Part shown: in pieces, positions 1-8,482 of the stretch
How the letters are laid out: every line of letters starts with the position of its first letter
Position numbering within the stretch: position 1 is the first letter of the stretch
Source: UBA937 sp031549725
GTDB taxonomy: Bacteria; Spirochaetota; Spirochaetia; Treponematales; Breznakiellaceae
NCBI GenBank assembly: GCA_031549725.1
Contig: JAVBPH010000032.1
Location: 1 to 64,000, forward strand
DNA: 64,000 nt
Direction: 5' to 3'
Notes under the pieces: model-generated
Told to the model about the DNA's origin: nothing
The model's input: only the letters and a program-made list of their open reading frames with translations
Databases searched by the model: none
Position numbers and translations under genes: made by a program

Positions 1-140
1 AAGTGGGTTTAATACCTTCTGCACGCTCCCGCGTGGGAGGCTCTGGGGCGTTCTAAAAATCTTGTAAATCAACATTGTATGGGTATTAAACCCACATAAC
101 ATCCATACCTTACAGAACCAACAAACCTCGCCGCCCCGCG
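1..140 (-). repeat. Family B dispersed inverted-repeat element, copy 1
   Basis: Read on the minus strand, this stretch shares the TTGGTTCTGTAAGGTA block and the GTGGGTTTAATACC / GGTATTAAACCCAC terminal inverted repeats with elements near 30.4 kb and 55.4 kb. The internal sequence differs from the other copies. A short hairpin (GCACGC-GAAA-GCGTGC) follows at about 152-167, just before the first gene. There is no open reading frame of note. The element may extend beyond the left edge. Confidence 0.6.
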
Positions 141-182
141 CACTCTGCCTCGCACGCGAAAGCGTGCAGAAGGTTTTTGATT

Positions 183-626
183 GTGAAAATTACTTTCCCA
201 GATTCAGAGAAAGAAAAATTAAATGAACTCAATAATCTCTTAAGTGATTGGGGAAAAACTATTTCAAAAGCAGAACCTATCAAATGGCGGGAGGATAATA
301 AGGATTACCCAGCCAAAGCATGGCTTAGCGGGGACGGTTTTTTCCCTGAGGACGAAATTAAACTATTAGACCCTGACTTAATAATAATAACAGATTTATT
401 TAGTTTGCCAAAAAATATTACTGATGAATTTATAAATAGATATATATTCAAAGAGTCAGACATTACTTTTATAAAGCATTCTGCTAAAAAATTTGTTACT
501 TTATACAGTTTCAAAATAAATAAAAAAGTTATTCCTTTATTAGATATGTATCACTTTTCTTCTCGTGGTAAATCTGTTGAGGAATATTTTTATAACCCGA
601 GGCTTTTTCAAAATGTCAAATTTTGA
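183..626 (+). CDS. Hypothetical protein whose 3' end lies in a repeat element
   Basis: I do not recognise this protein of about 147 residues. It is A+T-rich and hydrophilic, with no signal peptide or membrane segment. I prefer the GTG at 183 because AGAAGG lies nine bases upstream; a TTG at 177 is in frame but too close to that site. The last eight codons (RLFQNVKF) and the stop codon are read from the left end of the family A repeat that begins at 600, so the original C-terminus has probably been replaced by insertion of the element. It stands alone between repeats and has lower G+C than the genes downstream, which is compatible with an acquired or decaying gene. Confidence 0.5.
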   Translation: MKITFPDSEKEKLNELNNLLSDWGKTISKAEPIKWREDNKDYPAKAWLSGDGFFPEDEIKLLDPDLIIITDLFSLPKNITDEFINRYIFKESDITFIKHSAKKFVTLYSFKINKKVIPLLDMYHFSSRGKSVEEYFYNPRLFQNVKF

Positions 627-740
627 AAAAGCAACCTTAGATGTAAGTGCAGAAAGAATACTATTTTATTTATGGGCAAGGAAATAGCATTCTTTCTGCA
701 AAAGCCTTTTTCAAAACTAACCGAGTTTTGAAAAAGGCTC
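600..740 (+). repeat. Family A three-hairpin repeat, full copy 1 (141 bp)
   Basis: The element is three consecutive hairpins. The left one is GCTTTTTCAAAA / TTTTGAAAAAGC. The central one has GCAGAAAGAATACTATTT pairing with AATAGCATTCTTTCTGC. The right one is GCCTTTTTCAAAA-type / TTTTGAAAAAGGC. It differs from the copy at 10166-10306 at only two positions. It has no coding capacity and supplies the stop codon of the gene at 183-626. Confidence 0.85.
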
Positions 741-1066
741 ACCCTATTATGTCTTTAGTTAATTCAAAAACGTTTAATGATAATTTTCCTAATTTTAGAA
801 AATTATAGTGGAAGCAATCTCTTAAGTTCGAAATAACCTTCCAGAAGAATCCACTTGAAAATGATTATGCTGCGCAGAGTGCCTGCGTACCCAAAGAAAC
901 ATTGGCGGATTAACAACAGCCCTTACAAAACGCAAAACCACATTTTATAAACACATACATTATTGCAATAAAGCTGATGCAGATACACGGGTTTTTAAAT
1001 TATTCCTCAAATCAAAACCCATCCGGCGTAGCGGTCGAATGCAGGAACTTGGAGTACAGAAAAAAA
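741..1066. other. Gene-free stretch, 326 bp
   Basis: I see no supportable gene, RNA or hairpin here. A short run of about 50 codons around 900-1055 reads like protein in one frame but has no start codon or ribosome binding site and resembles nothing I know. It could be a decayed gene end. Confidence 0.4.
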
Positions 1067-1846
1067 CTACCCCGTATAACCAATTTTAGAAGATATTTCG
1101 GAGGCGGCGTTTTTGACCAGTTCTCTCATTAATTTCAATTTTTCATCAACCATACGGACCGTTGGCCCGGATATGCTGAGGGCGGCGATGGTATTTCCCG
1201 TCTGATTGAATATGGGTGCGGCCACACACCGTACACCTAATTCATGCTCCTCATTGTCATAGGCAATGCCGGAACTCCGGACTTTTTCCAGTTCGATAGT
1301 CAAATCCTGCGGATCCACAATGGTATATTCGGTAAATTTCTCAAATTTTGTGTCCCGCAAATATTGCTGGATTTTTTCAACATTTTGATACGCCAGCAGG
1401 ACCTTCCCCACGCCGGTACAGTATAGGGGGGTGCTGTGCCCTATCTGGGACATCATGGCAACCTTTAAAGCATAGGTGGATTCAATCTTTTGAAGATAGA
1501 CAAGCTGACCGTTCTCCAACGTACACAGATGAATTGTTTCCGAACTGAGCTTCGAAAGCCGGGTAATAACCGGAAGTGATGTTTTATTGAAATCAAGATT
1601 GTTAACCGTGTTGGAACCAATTTTGAAGAGTTTCAGTGTCAAAGAGTATTTTTCACTTTCTTCATCCTGGGTAATGTACCCTTCTTTTTTTAGTGTGTTC
1701 AGCAGCCGGAATACGGTGCCTTTTTGACAGCAAAGGATTCTAGCAAGTTCACTGACTCCGGATTTTGGAGTGTTTGACAGAATTTCCAGAATTTTTAAAG
1801 CATTTGATACTGTCTGTACGGTGTCATTTTTTTCATTATTTGCCAT
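1067..1846 (-). CDS. IclR-family transcriptional regulator
   Basis: This 259-residue protein has the IclR layout: an N-terminal winged helix-turn-helix (about residues 12-70, including GVSELARILCCQKGTVFRLL) and a C-terminal effector-binding domain with the family signatures LYCTGVGKVLLAY and GVRCVAAPIFNQTG. I start it at the second ATG (1846), which has AAGAAGG five bases upstream; the in-frame ATG at 1864 has no such site. It is divergent from the eda-kdgK-transporter genes. IclR proteins often control an adjacent catabolic operon and bind a metabolite such as a keto-deoxy sugar acid (KdgR is one), so this is very probably the local regulator. The ligand is not known from sequence. Confidence 0.88.
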   Translation of the reverse strand: MANNEKNDTVQTVSNALKILEILSNTPKSGVSELARILCCQKGTVFRLLNTLKKEGYITQDEESEKYSLTLKLFKIGSNTVNNLDFNKTSLPVITRLSKLSSETIHLCTLENGQLVYLQKIESTYALKVAMMSQIGHSTPLYCTGVGKVLLAYQNVEKIQQYLRDTKFEKFTEYTIVDPQDLTIELEKVRSSGIAYDNEEHELGVRCVAAPIFNQTGNTIAALSISGPTVRMVDEKLKLMRELVKNAASEISSKIGYTG

Positions 1847-1916
1847 AAAAACCTTCTTTGTCATAAAAACTATTCACAATTAATTTTTCATCAAAATCAT
1901 ATACAAATAATATAAT

Positions 1917-1936
1917 ATTGTCAAAAAAAAGACAAT
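1917..1936. promoter_or_regulatory. Candidate IclR operator palindrome
   Basis: The palindrome ATTGTCAAAAAAAAGACAAT lies between the divergent IclR gene and the eda operon, 17 bases upstream of the eda -35 box. Its size and place suit an IclR-family dimer site. This is inferred from symmetry and position only. Confidence 0.45.
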
Positions 1937-1953
1937 GTTTTTTAAAATATTTA

Positions 1954-1983
1954 TTGACAAATCATAAAATATGAAAATACAAT
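1954..1983 (+). promoter_or_regulatory. Sigma-70-type promoter of the eda operon
   Basis: TTGACA (1954-1959) and TACAAT (1978-1983) are separated by 18 bases. Transcription would begin near 1990, so the in-frame ATG at 1982, which overlaps the -10 box, cannot be the translation start of eda. Confidence 0.65.
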
Positions 1984-2029
1984 GATAAATAGAAACGGTG
2001 TTTCTAAAAACTTTATAATATGGTATTTT

Positions 2030-2698
2030 ATGGAAAAGATGTTTCCTGATGATTTGATTAAAAGAATACGGAGTAACCCGGTTCTTGCTGTCCTGGTGAT
2101 AGATGCCGCGGAAGACGCGGTGCCTCTTGCAAAGGCATTGCTCCGGGGCGGAATTTCCATAATCGAACTGACCCTCCGTACCCCCGGGGCGTTGGATGCC
2201 CTGGAACGAATCAGGTCTGAAGTACCGGAGATAGTGGCTGGAATCGGAACCATACTGAATGCGGAACAGTTACAGGCAGTCAAGGTCCGGGGAGCGGCTT
2301 TTGGGGTTGCTCCAGGACTGAACGAAACCGTGGTAAGGGCGGCAGGAGAATTGGCCTTTCCTTTTGCCCCGGGCATAATGACCCCATCAGAGACCGAGGC
2401 CGCCTATGCCCTGGGCTGTACCGTTATGAAATTATGCCCCGCAGAACCAATCGGCGGTCTTGAATATCTGAAAAACCTCAATGGACCCTATGCTCACCTG
2501 GGGATCGAATATATTCCCCTGGGCGGCATTTCCCAGGATAATCTTCAATCGTATCTTGAGTATCCTGCAGTTTTAGGTGTGGGCGGTTCCTGGCTGGCGC
2601 CGCGAAAACTTATCCAGGAAAAAGCATGGGATGAGATAAGCCGGAATTGTGAAAAGGCGTCGGAAATTGTTATGAAAACAAGGGGAAAACATGGCTAG
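2030..2698 (+). CDS. eda: 2-dehydro-3-deoxy-phosphogluconate (KDPG) aldolase
   Basis: A class I aldolase of about 223 residues of the KDPG/KHG family, which splits KDPG into pyruvate and glyceraldehyde 3-phosphate. Family landmarks are the N-terminal PVLAVLVID strand, the acidic catalytic motif IIELTLRTP, the GIGTI strand and the Schiff-base lysine region MKLCPAEPIGG. The ORF is open back to 1982, but a promoter overlaps that codon, so I place the start at ATG 2030; ATG 2039 is equally possible and neither has a strong ribosome binding site. The stop overlaps the kdgK start by eight bases, so the two are translationally coupled. It forms the last step of the route proposed for this island. 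Confidence 0.9.
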   Translation: MEKMFPDDLIKRIRSNPVLAVLVIDAAEDAVPLAKALLRGGISIIELTLRTPGALDALERIRSEVPEIVAGIGTILNAEQLQAVKVRGAAFGVAPGLNETVVRAAGELAFPFAPGIMTPSETEAAYALGCTVMKLCPAEPIGGLEYLKNLNGPYAHLGIEYIPLGGISQDNLQSYLEYPAVLGVGGSWLAPRKLIQEKAWDEISRNCEKASEIVMKTRGKHG

Positions 2699-3776
2699 AG
2701 TTGTCACCTTTGGAGAAGTAATGGTCCGTTTGCATATGCCTGAACGTCTTCGTTTCAGACAGGGCCTGCCCGGGCAGATTGATGTAACCTTTGCGGGTGC
2801 GGAAGCGAATGTGGCGGCATCAATTTCCCTGTTGGGGGGGGAAGGGGTCTTTGTCAGCGCCATGCCCAAACATGCTGTAGCCGATGCATGCCTTGGGACA
2901 CTGCGCAATCTTGGTGTGGATGTTTCTTCGGTGGTCCGTACGGATCGGGGAAGAATGGGCGTTTATTATGTGGAGGCCGGGGCGAATCAGCGGCCCAGCA
3001 ATGTGATCTTCGACCGTGAGTATTCCTCAATTTCAATGGAACCTGGAAGCAGCTACGACTGGAAACGAATTTTTTCCGGCGCTTCATGGTTTCACATAAC
3101 AGGAGTCACCCCCTCGTTGTCTAAAAATGCTGCGGATATTTCCCTGGAAGCGCTCAAGGCAGCTAAACAGGCGGGACTTACGGTATCCTGCGATTTGAAT
3201 TTCAGGAAAAAAATGTGGCGGTGGGAACCGGGTACCGATCCTCATGTACTTGCCGCAGGAGTCATGAGCAGCCTTCTTCCCTTTGTGGACGTTCTTATCG
3301 CTAACGAAGAAGATGTCCAGGACGTACTGGGCATTTTCCCCGATGCTATTGATATCTACAGCGGAAGCCTGGATCCCGGAAAATACCCGGACCTGGCTGC
3401 TCTGGTTGCGGAAAAATTTCCGTCCCTCCGCAGAATAGCATTTACCCTGCGGGAAAGTATTTCAGCAAGCCATAACAACTGGGGGGCCATGCTCTATGAC
3501 ACGGTATCGAAACAGGCTTCCTTTGCTCCCTGGATTGATGGGAAATATCATCCTTATTCCATTACATCTATTGTGGACAGGATTGGCGGAGGGGATTCTT
3601 TTGGCGCAGGATTGATCTATGCCCTGATGGATGACGATTTAAATGATGAAGCGCTTGCCTTTGCATCCGCGGCGTCCTGTTTGTGTCATTCGGTACAGGG
3701 AGATTTTAATTATTCAACAAGGGCGGAAGTTATAGCCCTGATGAAAGGAGGCACATCAGGCCGTATAGTCCGGTAA
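2691..3776 (+). CDS. kdgK: 2-keto-3-deoxygluconate kinase, PfkB family
   Basis: A 361-residue ribokinase/PfkB-family sugar kinase. The N-terminal substrate region FGEVMVRLHMP, the PfkB signature region with FAGAEANVAASIS, and the C-terminal ATP-binding/catalytic motif DRIGGGDSFGAGL (catalytic Asp in GGGDSF) are intact. KdgK phosphorylates KDG to KDPG, the substrate of the aldolase encoded just upstream, with which it overlaps by eight bases. The pairing with eda makes KDG kinase much more likely than other PfkB activities. At 361 residues it is a little longer than typical KdgK (about 310-340). Confidence 0.87.
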   Translation: MARVVTFGEVMVRLHMPERLRFRQGLPGQIDVTFAGAEANVAASISLLGGEGVFVSAMPKHAVADACLGTLRNLGVDVSSVVRTDRGRMGVYYVEAGANQRPSNVIFDREYSSISMEPGSSYDWKRIFSGASWFHITGVTPSLSKNAADISLEALKAAKQAGLTVSCDLNFRKKMWRWEPGTDPHVLAAGVMSSLLPFVDVLIANEEDVQDVLGIFPDAIDIYSGSLDPGKYPDLAALVAEKFPSLRRIAFTLRESISASHNNWGAMLYDTVSKQASFAPWIDGKYHPYSITSIVDRIGGGDSFGAGLIYALMDDDLNDEALAFASAASCLCHSVQGDFNYSTRAEVIALMKGGTSGRIVR

Positions 3777-3794
3777 ATATAAAACGGTAAAGGT

Positions 3795-3821
3795 CCCTGA
3801 TGCCTGTCAGGGTTTCCTTTC
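3795..3821 (+). terminator. Weak terminator-like stem after kdgK
   Basis: CCCTGA (3795-3800) pairs with TCAGGG (3807-3812), followed by TTTCCTTTC. The stem is short and may only attenuate transcription into the binding-protein gene. Confidence 0.35.
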
Positions 3822-3909
3822 ATAGATATAAAAGTTCTGATTGTTGCAGCACTGAAGGGTTCTCAACTTTCATGTAACTTTCAACCACAATTTCCTGGAG
3901 GAATTTGAA

Positions 3910-5196
3910 ATGAAAAAATGGCTATTCCCAATCGTACTTTTGCTCTGCCTGTTGACGCTTCTGGCAGCATGCAGTCCGAAAGCAAGTTCCGCGGATACGT
4001 CAAAAACCGCGGAAAAGGATTTCAAAGGCCAGAGTATCACCTTGCTCATACACCCGACTTTGTATCTGGCCGCCGGCGGCGATAATGGTATCATCAAGGA
4101 GTTTGAAGCCATGACGGGGGCCACCGTCGAGGTGGTTCAGGCGGTGTCTCCGGAACACACGGAAAAGGCGATGCTTGATTTTATCTCAAAGACAGGGGCA
4201 TACGATGTTATTAACATCGGAGCTTCTGAACTCTCAAATGAATTCTGCAGTAATTTTGTCCCGTTAGACAATTATATCTCCGCAAATCCGGGATATGATT
4301 TTAATGATTTCATTGACAGTCTTGTATCGGTTGGCAAGTACAAGGAAAAAATCATTGGTATCCCTTACCGGACCGCCCAACTGCTTACATACTACCGCTC
4401 GGATCTTTTTGCTGAAAAGGGCATTAAAGCGCCGTCCGACTGGAGAGAAGTATACGATGCTGCAAAGGCCATGCAGAAGGTGGTAAACGGCAAGACCGAA
4501 ATATATGGATTCGCAGCTGCGGGAAAAGCTCCGGCAGAATTGGCCCATGCATGGTTAAATCCATTCTACGGATTCGGCGGTGAGTTTGTGCGGCAGGATG
4601 GGCGCTCAGGCTTCAATAGCGAGGCAGGCATAAAGGCAGCCGAACTCTGGGCAAAACTGTACAAGGATGGTATCTTCCCCGCGGACTTCTTTGCATGGGG
4701 CCGCGACGATATGATCAATGCCATGTCCCAGGGCAGGCTTGCATTTGGTCATTACACCGCATCCTATTACGGCAATTTTTTTAAGGATAGTCTTAAACCG
4801 GAACAGGTTGGTTTCTCGCCGCTTCCAAACAACAAAAACCGTTCCAACGGCTGGTACCTGGCAATAAATCAGTACAGCAAAAATCCAGACCTGGCCTGGG
4901 AATTAATCATGGCCCTGACCAACAAGGAAAACTCCCTGCGTGAGGCAACTCTCTGGTCGAATAGTCCCGCCCGGGCGTCGACATACGAAAGTGCCGAATA
5001 CCGCACACTTTGGCCTCAGGCCGATGATATGCTGATAGCCACCGCAAACGCCGTCAGCGAACCTCCATCCAAGAACGCAGCTAAGATGTTCGAAGCAATC
5101 AGCGAGGAAGTTACATACGTTATGCAGGGTACTAAAAACGCTGAACGGGGCATGGCTGACCTGGCTGCTCGCATTGACAAGCTGCTGGGTTTCTAG
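3910..5196 (+). CDS. ABC transporter substrate-binding lipoprotein, carbohydrate type
   Basis: A 428-residue family 1 extracellular solute-binding protein. It begins with a lipoprotein signal (MKKWLFPIVLLLCLLTLLAAC), with the lipobox LAAC placing the lipidated cysteine at residue 21. The mature part has the alpha/beta periplasmic-binding fold typical of MalE/UgpB proteins, for example the EFEAMTGATVEVV opening and the late block NGWYLAINQYSKN. GGAGG lies eight bases upstream of the ATG. It delivers substrate to the two permeases encoded at 5559-7263. The substrate cannot be read from the protein; the surrounding enzymes point to an acylated amino-sugar acid or a related sugar acid. Confidence 0.88.
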   Translation: MKKWLFPIVLLLCLLTLLAACSPKASSADTSKTAEKDFKGQSITLLIHPTLYLAAGGDNGIIKEFEAMTGATVEVVQAVSPEHTEKAMLDFISKTGAYDVINIGASELSNEFCSNFVPLDNYISANPGYDFNDFIDSLVSVGKYKEKIIGIPYRTAQLLTYYRSDLFAEKGIKAPSDWREVYDAAKAMQKVVNGKTEIYGFAAAGKAPAELAHAWLNPFYGFGGEFVRQDGRSGFNSEAGIKAAELWAKLYKDGIFPADFFAWGRDDMINAMSQGRLAFGHYTASYYGNFFKDSLKPEQVGFSPLPNNKNRSNGWYLAINQYSKNPDLAWELIMALTNKENSLREATLWSNSPARASTYESAEYRTLWPQADDMLIATANAVSEPPSKNAAKMFEAISEEVTYVMQGTKNAERGMADLAARIDKLLGF

Positions 5197-5198
5197 GA

Positions 5199-5324
5199 AA
5201 CCGCTGATTAAACCGGCCGCAATATGCGGCCAATCAGCGGTTCCCTCCGCAATTCTTTGTTGCACAAAGAATTGCCTGCGTTAAAGAATACACTGATTAA
5301 TGCTCTGTGGGCATTAATCAGTGT
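5199..5324 (+). repeat. Three consecutive intergenic hairpins after the binding-protein gene
   Basis: In the 362-base gap 5197-5558 three strong stems follow one another. They are AACCGCTGATT/AATCAGCGGTT enclosing GGCCGC/GCGGCC (5199-5242), GCAATTCTTTG/CAAAGAATTGC (5249-5275) and ACACTGATTAATGC/GCATTAATCAGTGT (5290-5324). No T-run follows, so they look more like mRNA-stabilising or transcription-damping structures than a terminator. In many ABC operons such stems lie between the binding protein and the permeases. The rest of the gap holds only a fragment similar to family B (about 5421-5440). Confidence 0.7.
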
Positions 5325-5558
5325 TTGCCCAGGGCTGGCACATGATCTGAATATATTACTTTGTAAGCAGCTGGTGTTTTCTGTTTTAATCGAATAATCT
5401 GGCTCAAGGATATTCTGCAGTTTTATTCGCCGGCGGGGTTGTTGATTAGCCGGAGTTGTTCAGGAAGAAATAATACTCGCACGGTATCGAATGAAAAAAC
5501 CCTGCGGGTTACGATTTCAGTTTCGATTTAGCGTAATGATCGTATTAGAGGAGCAAAT

Positions 5559-6431
5559 ATGCTGAAAAAAGCGGCGCCTTATTTGTTAGTTTTACCGTCA
5601 TTTCTGGTCCTTGTCGCATTTTTAATATACCCCATGTTAAATACGATCTATCTGTCATTTTGGAACTATTCTTATTTTGCGCCTGAAGCCAGAAGATTTG
5701 TCGGTTTAGAAAACTATATCACGCTTTTTTTCGAAAAGGGGTTCACATCAAGCCTTTTATTTACCCTTCGCTTTACATTTACCTGTATACTATTTGAGTT
5801 TTTCTTTGGGCTGATGTTTGCGCTTTTGCTCCGGAAAATTATGAAAGGCGGGACGCTCATACGGACGATTTCTATTTTTCCGTATATGATCGCACCAATT
5901 GCGGCGGGACAAATTTGGCGGCTTATGTTCAATATGGATTACGGGATCATCAATTTTATATTGAGCAAATTCTCTATTGATCCGGTTAACTGGCTTGGTT
6001 CCAATACCGGTGCATTCTGGGCAGTAGCTATTGCCCAGATATGGAAATCAACGCCGTTTATAATGCTGATTTTATTATCCGGGCTTCGGACCATCCCGAA
6101 CGATGTATACGAGGCAGCGAATATTGACGGGGCAAATCCATGGCAAACGTTTCTGCATATTACAATGCCCTTGCTGGTTCCGTCAGCCACAATTGCATTA
6201 GTTTTTGAGACTATTTTCAAATTACGTGTATACGATATTGTCATAACATTGACCGGCGGAGGACCCGGTAAATATACCACGCCCTTGGGCGTTATCCTGA
6301 AACAGAATTATTTCCAAACCTTTGAGGCAGGCTATGCCGGGGCTATTTCCGGCATACTTATTTTATTGGGCGCGATGTTCAGCGTTTTATACGTTTTTCT
6401 TCTAAACCGGCAGAAAAAAGGAGCAAACTAA
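5559..6431 (+). CDS. ABC transporter permease, MalF/UgpA type
   Basis: A 290-residue inner-membrane permease with about six hydrophobic segments. The EAA loop that docks the ATPase is visible as YEAANIDGANPWQTFLHITM near residues 185-205. It is the first of two permeases, separated from the next gene by one base. GAGGAG lies just upstream of the ATG. No cognate ATP-binding protein is encoded in the island, so a shared MsmK/UgpC-type ATPase encoded elsewhere is probably used. Confidence 0.88.
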   Translation: MLKKAAPYLLVLPSFLVLVAFLIYPMLNTIYLSFWNYSYFAPEARRFVGLENYITLFFEKGFTSSLLFTLRFTFTCILFEFFFGLMFALLLRKIMKGGTLIRTISIFPYMIAPIAAGQIWRLMFNMDYGIINFILSKFSIDPVNWLGSNTGAFWAVAIAQIWKSTPFIMLILLSGLRTIPNDVYEAANIDGANPWQTFLHITMPLLVPSATIALVFETIFKLRVYDIVITLTGGGPGKYTTPLGVILKQNYFQTFEAGYAGAISGILILLGAMFSVLYVFLLNRQKKGAN

Positions 6432-6432
6432 G

Positions 6433-7263
6433 ATGTCAGTAAAGCGGAAAATCCAGGTTATTCTTACGGCGCTTGTAGTCCTGATGCTGGCACTGTGGTC
6501 TATGTTTCCCATTTTTTGGAATGTGGTCACCTCCATCAAAAGCCGTGCGGATATATTCTCGCTGACACCAAAATTCATTTTCTCCCCGGATTGGTCCGCG
6601 GTTGTGAAAGCTTTTACACCGGGATCCTCGTCCATATATAGATATTTGCACGACAGTTTTATGGTAGCCCTGGGCGCTACGGGTGTTACACTGATTCTGG
6701 GAATTATGGCTGCCTATTCTTTGTCGAGAAACCGGTTTACCCTTCGCAGTTCCATTTGGTTTGTTATACTTGCGACGAGATTGCTTCCGCCTATCAGTAC
6801 AATCGTGCCATTGTTTCTGATGGTGAGCAAGCTGAGGCTTGTAGATACATACCCTCTTTTGATCGGAATCAATGTCGCATTGAACCTTCCGTTCTGCATC
6901 TGGCTTCTGAAAAGCTTCTTCGATTCAGTTCCCATGGAAATACAGGAAGCATCTATAGTTGACGGTTGCACTGTCTTCCAATCGGTTACGCGGATTCTTT
7001 TGCCCCTCGCTGCACCGGGGATTGCTACAGCCGTAACTTTTATATTTGTGCAGGTATGGAATGAATACACATTTGCTTCTATATTTACTGCCACTAATAT
7101 TCGTACCCTCCCGATATTGATTGCTGAATCCCGGGGAGAGGATATTTTTCTCTGGCAGGATATGGCGGTCCGGACGTCTATTCAGTTGATACCTGCGCTG
7201 GCGCTGGGTCTTTATCTGCAAAAGCACCTGGTTGGCGGGCTGACCGCTGGTTCTATCAAGTAA
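6433..7263 (+). CDS. ABC transporter permease, MalG/UgpE type
   Basis: A 276-residue permease and partner of the preceding gene. It has about six membrane segments and an EAA loop (EIQEASIVDGCTVFQSVTRI) near residues 172-192. The first segment resembles other carbohydrate-uptake permeases of the CUT1 family. The gene is followed 25 bases later by the PLP enzyme, so transport and catabolism appear to be in one transcription unit. Confidence 0.88.
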   Translation: MSVKRKIQVILTALVVLMLALWSMFPIFWNVVTSIKSRADIFSLTPKFIFSPDWSAVVKAFTPGSSSIYRYLHDSFMVALGATGVTLILGIMAAYSLSRNRFTLRSSIWFVILATRLLPPISTIVPLFLMVSKLRLVDTYPLLIGINVALNLPFCIWLLKSFFDSVPMEIQEASIVDGCTVFQSVTRILLPLAAPGIATAVTFIFVQVWNEYTFASIFTATNIRTLPILIAESRGEDIFLWQDMAVRTSIQLIPALALGLYLQKHLVGGLTAGSIK

Positions 7264-7288
7264 CTGGAGGGATGCAAAGGAGCAGGCT

Positions 7289-8416
7289 ATGGATATTTAT
7301 CAGGAACTTAAGGTTCAAAAAATTATAAACGCTGCAGGTACATATTCTGTTGTTGGCGCATCCAGAATGACAAATGAAACACTCCAAGCATTGTGTGATG
7401 CTTCCCGCTGGAATGTTGAGATTGAAAAGCTTCAGGCCGCTGTACACCTGCGTATCGCGGAAATGACGCGTAATGAATCCGCTTACCTATGCAACTCATG
7501 CAGTACTGCAATTTATCTGGCAGTAGCCGCGTGCATATCAAAACATTACGGGCGTCCGTTCGGCCGGATATCCCGGGATGAGATACACCAATGCGAAGTT
7601 GTAGCGATGCTTGGGCAGCGTCTTCCATATCACCAAATCATCGAACAGGTTGGCGCTAAAATCCGTTATGCCGGTCATCCTGACATGAGAACCGCATTTT
7701 CCTCTGATGAATTGCGTCCGGCGATTAATGAAAACACGGTATGCTGTTTTTATGTACCCCGTGTACAAAACGGTTATTACACGGAGGACAGCATGAATTT
7801 GCAGGATTTCATCCATACCGCCCAGGCTTGCGGGATGCCAGTTCTTGTAGATGCCGCGGCGCAGCTTCCGCCAAAATCCAATTTATGGCACTTTACGGAA
7901 ATGGGTGCGGATATTGTCTGCTTCTCCGGCGGCAAGGACCTGTCGGGCCCCCAGGCGAGCGGCCTGATGCTGGGCAGAAAATCATATTTGGACATTGTCG
8001 CCCAGATTGGATTCCCGCGTCAGGGTTATGGCCGTACAATGAAAATTGGCCGTGAAGAAATTATAGCGCTGTATTGCGCAATCAAGCAGTATATGGAGAT
8101 CGATGAAGAAGAGCGCCTCCGTATATGTGAACGTGATATCAGGAACTTAATTGACTGTCTGGAAAAATCTGCCCACTTCCGTGCTGAGAGAACATGGCCC
8201 AACGAGGCGGGACAGCCATTGCCCCGGGCTTTTGTGACTATCCTGGATGAAAATATTCCGGCGGAGCGGCTTCGTTCATTGTTAATGCGGGATGAACCGG
8301 GCATTTTCTGTTACCCGGAGAACAGGCATGGCGTATTCATCAATCCTATGTGTTTATATGAAGGTGAAATGGATACCATAATCCAAAGGTTGCTCCGGAT
8401 CGACAGGGAGTTATAA
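7289..8416 (+). CDS. SelA/DgaE-like PLP-dependent enzyme, probable amino-sugar-acid ammonia-lyase
   Basis: A 375-residue fold-type I PLP enzyme of the SelA-like group, which includes D-glucosaminate-6-phosphate ammonia-lyase (DgaE). The motif FSGGKDLSGPQASGLMLG contains the presumed PLP lysine (K216), and VLVDAAAQLPP supplies the aspartate that contacts the pyridine nitrogen. It is too short for true SelA (about 450-470 residues) and no selenocysteine genes are nearby. Its neighbours KdgK and Eda consume KDG, the product expected from ammonia elimination from D-glucosaminate. I infer a 2-amino-2-deoxy-aldonate ammonia-lyase; a cysteine- or serine-type lyase is the main alternative. AAGGAG precedes the ATG. 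Confidence 0.72.
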   Translation: MDIYQELKVQKIINAAGTYSVVGASRMTNETLQALCDASRWNVEIEKLQAAVHLRIAEMTRNESAYLCNSCSTAIYLAVAACISKHYGRPFGRISRDEIHQCEVVAMLGQRLPYHQIIEQVGAKIRYAGHPDMRTAFSSDELRPAINENTVCCFYVPRVQNGYYTEDSMNLQDFIHTAQACGMPVLVDAAAQLPPKSNLWHFTEMGADIVCFSGGKDLSGPQASGLMLGRKSYLDIVAQIGFPRQGYGRTMKIGREEIIALYCAIKQYMEIDEEERLRICERDIRNLIDCLEKSAHFRAERTWPNEAGQPLPRAFVTILDENIPAERLRSLLMRDEPGIFCYPENRHGVFINPMCLYEGEMDTIIQRLLRIDREL

Positions 8417-8482
8417 ATCCTGGTTGAAAAATAAGGTAAGGGACTATCCCTATGAAAATGTAATGATACCGGAGGCACAACT

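Noticed and set aside
600..740. Family A repeats as ordinary terminators
   Set aside because: Three hairpins at near-identical sequence in distant places, in both orientations and even within a gene end, go beyond terminator function, though single hairpins could act as such.
890..1060. Possible transposase fragment upstream of the IclR gene
   Set aside because: The run of codons is short and basic and I could not match it to any transposase motif.
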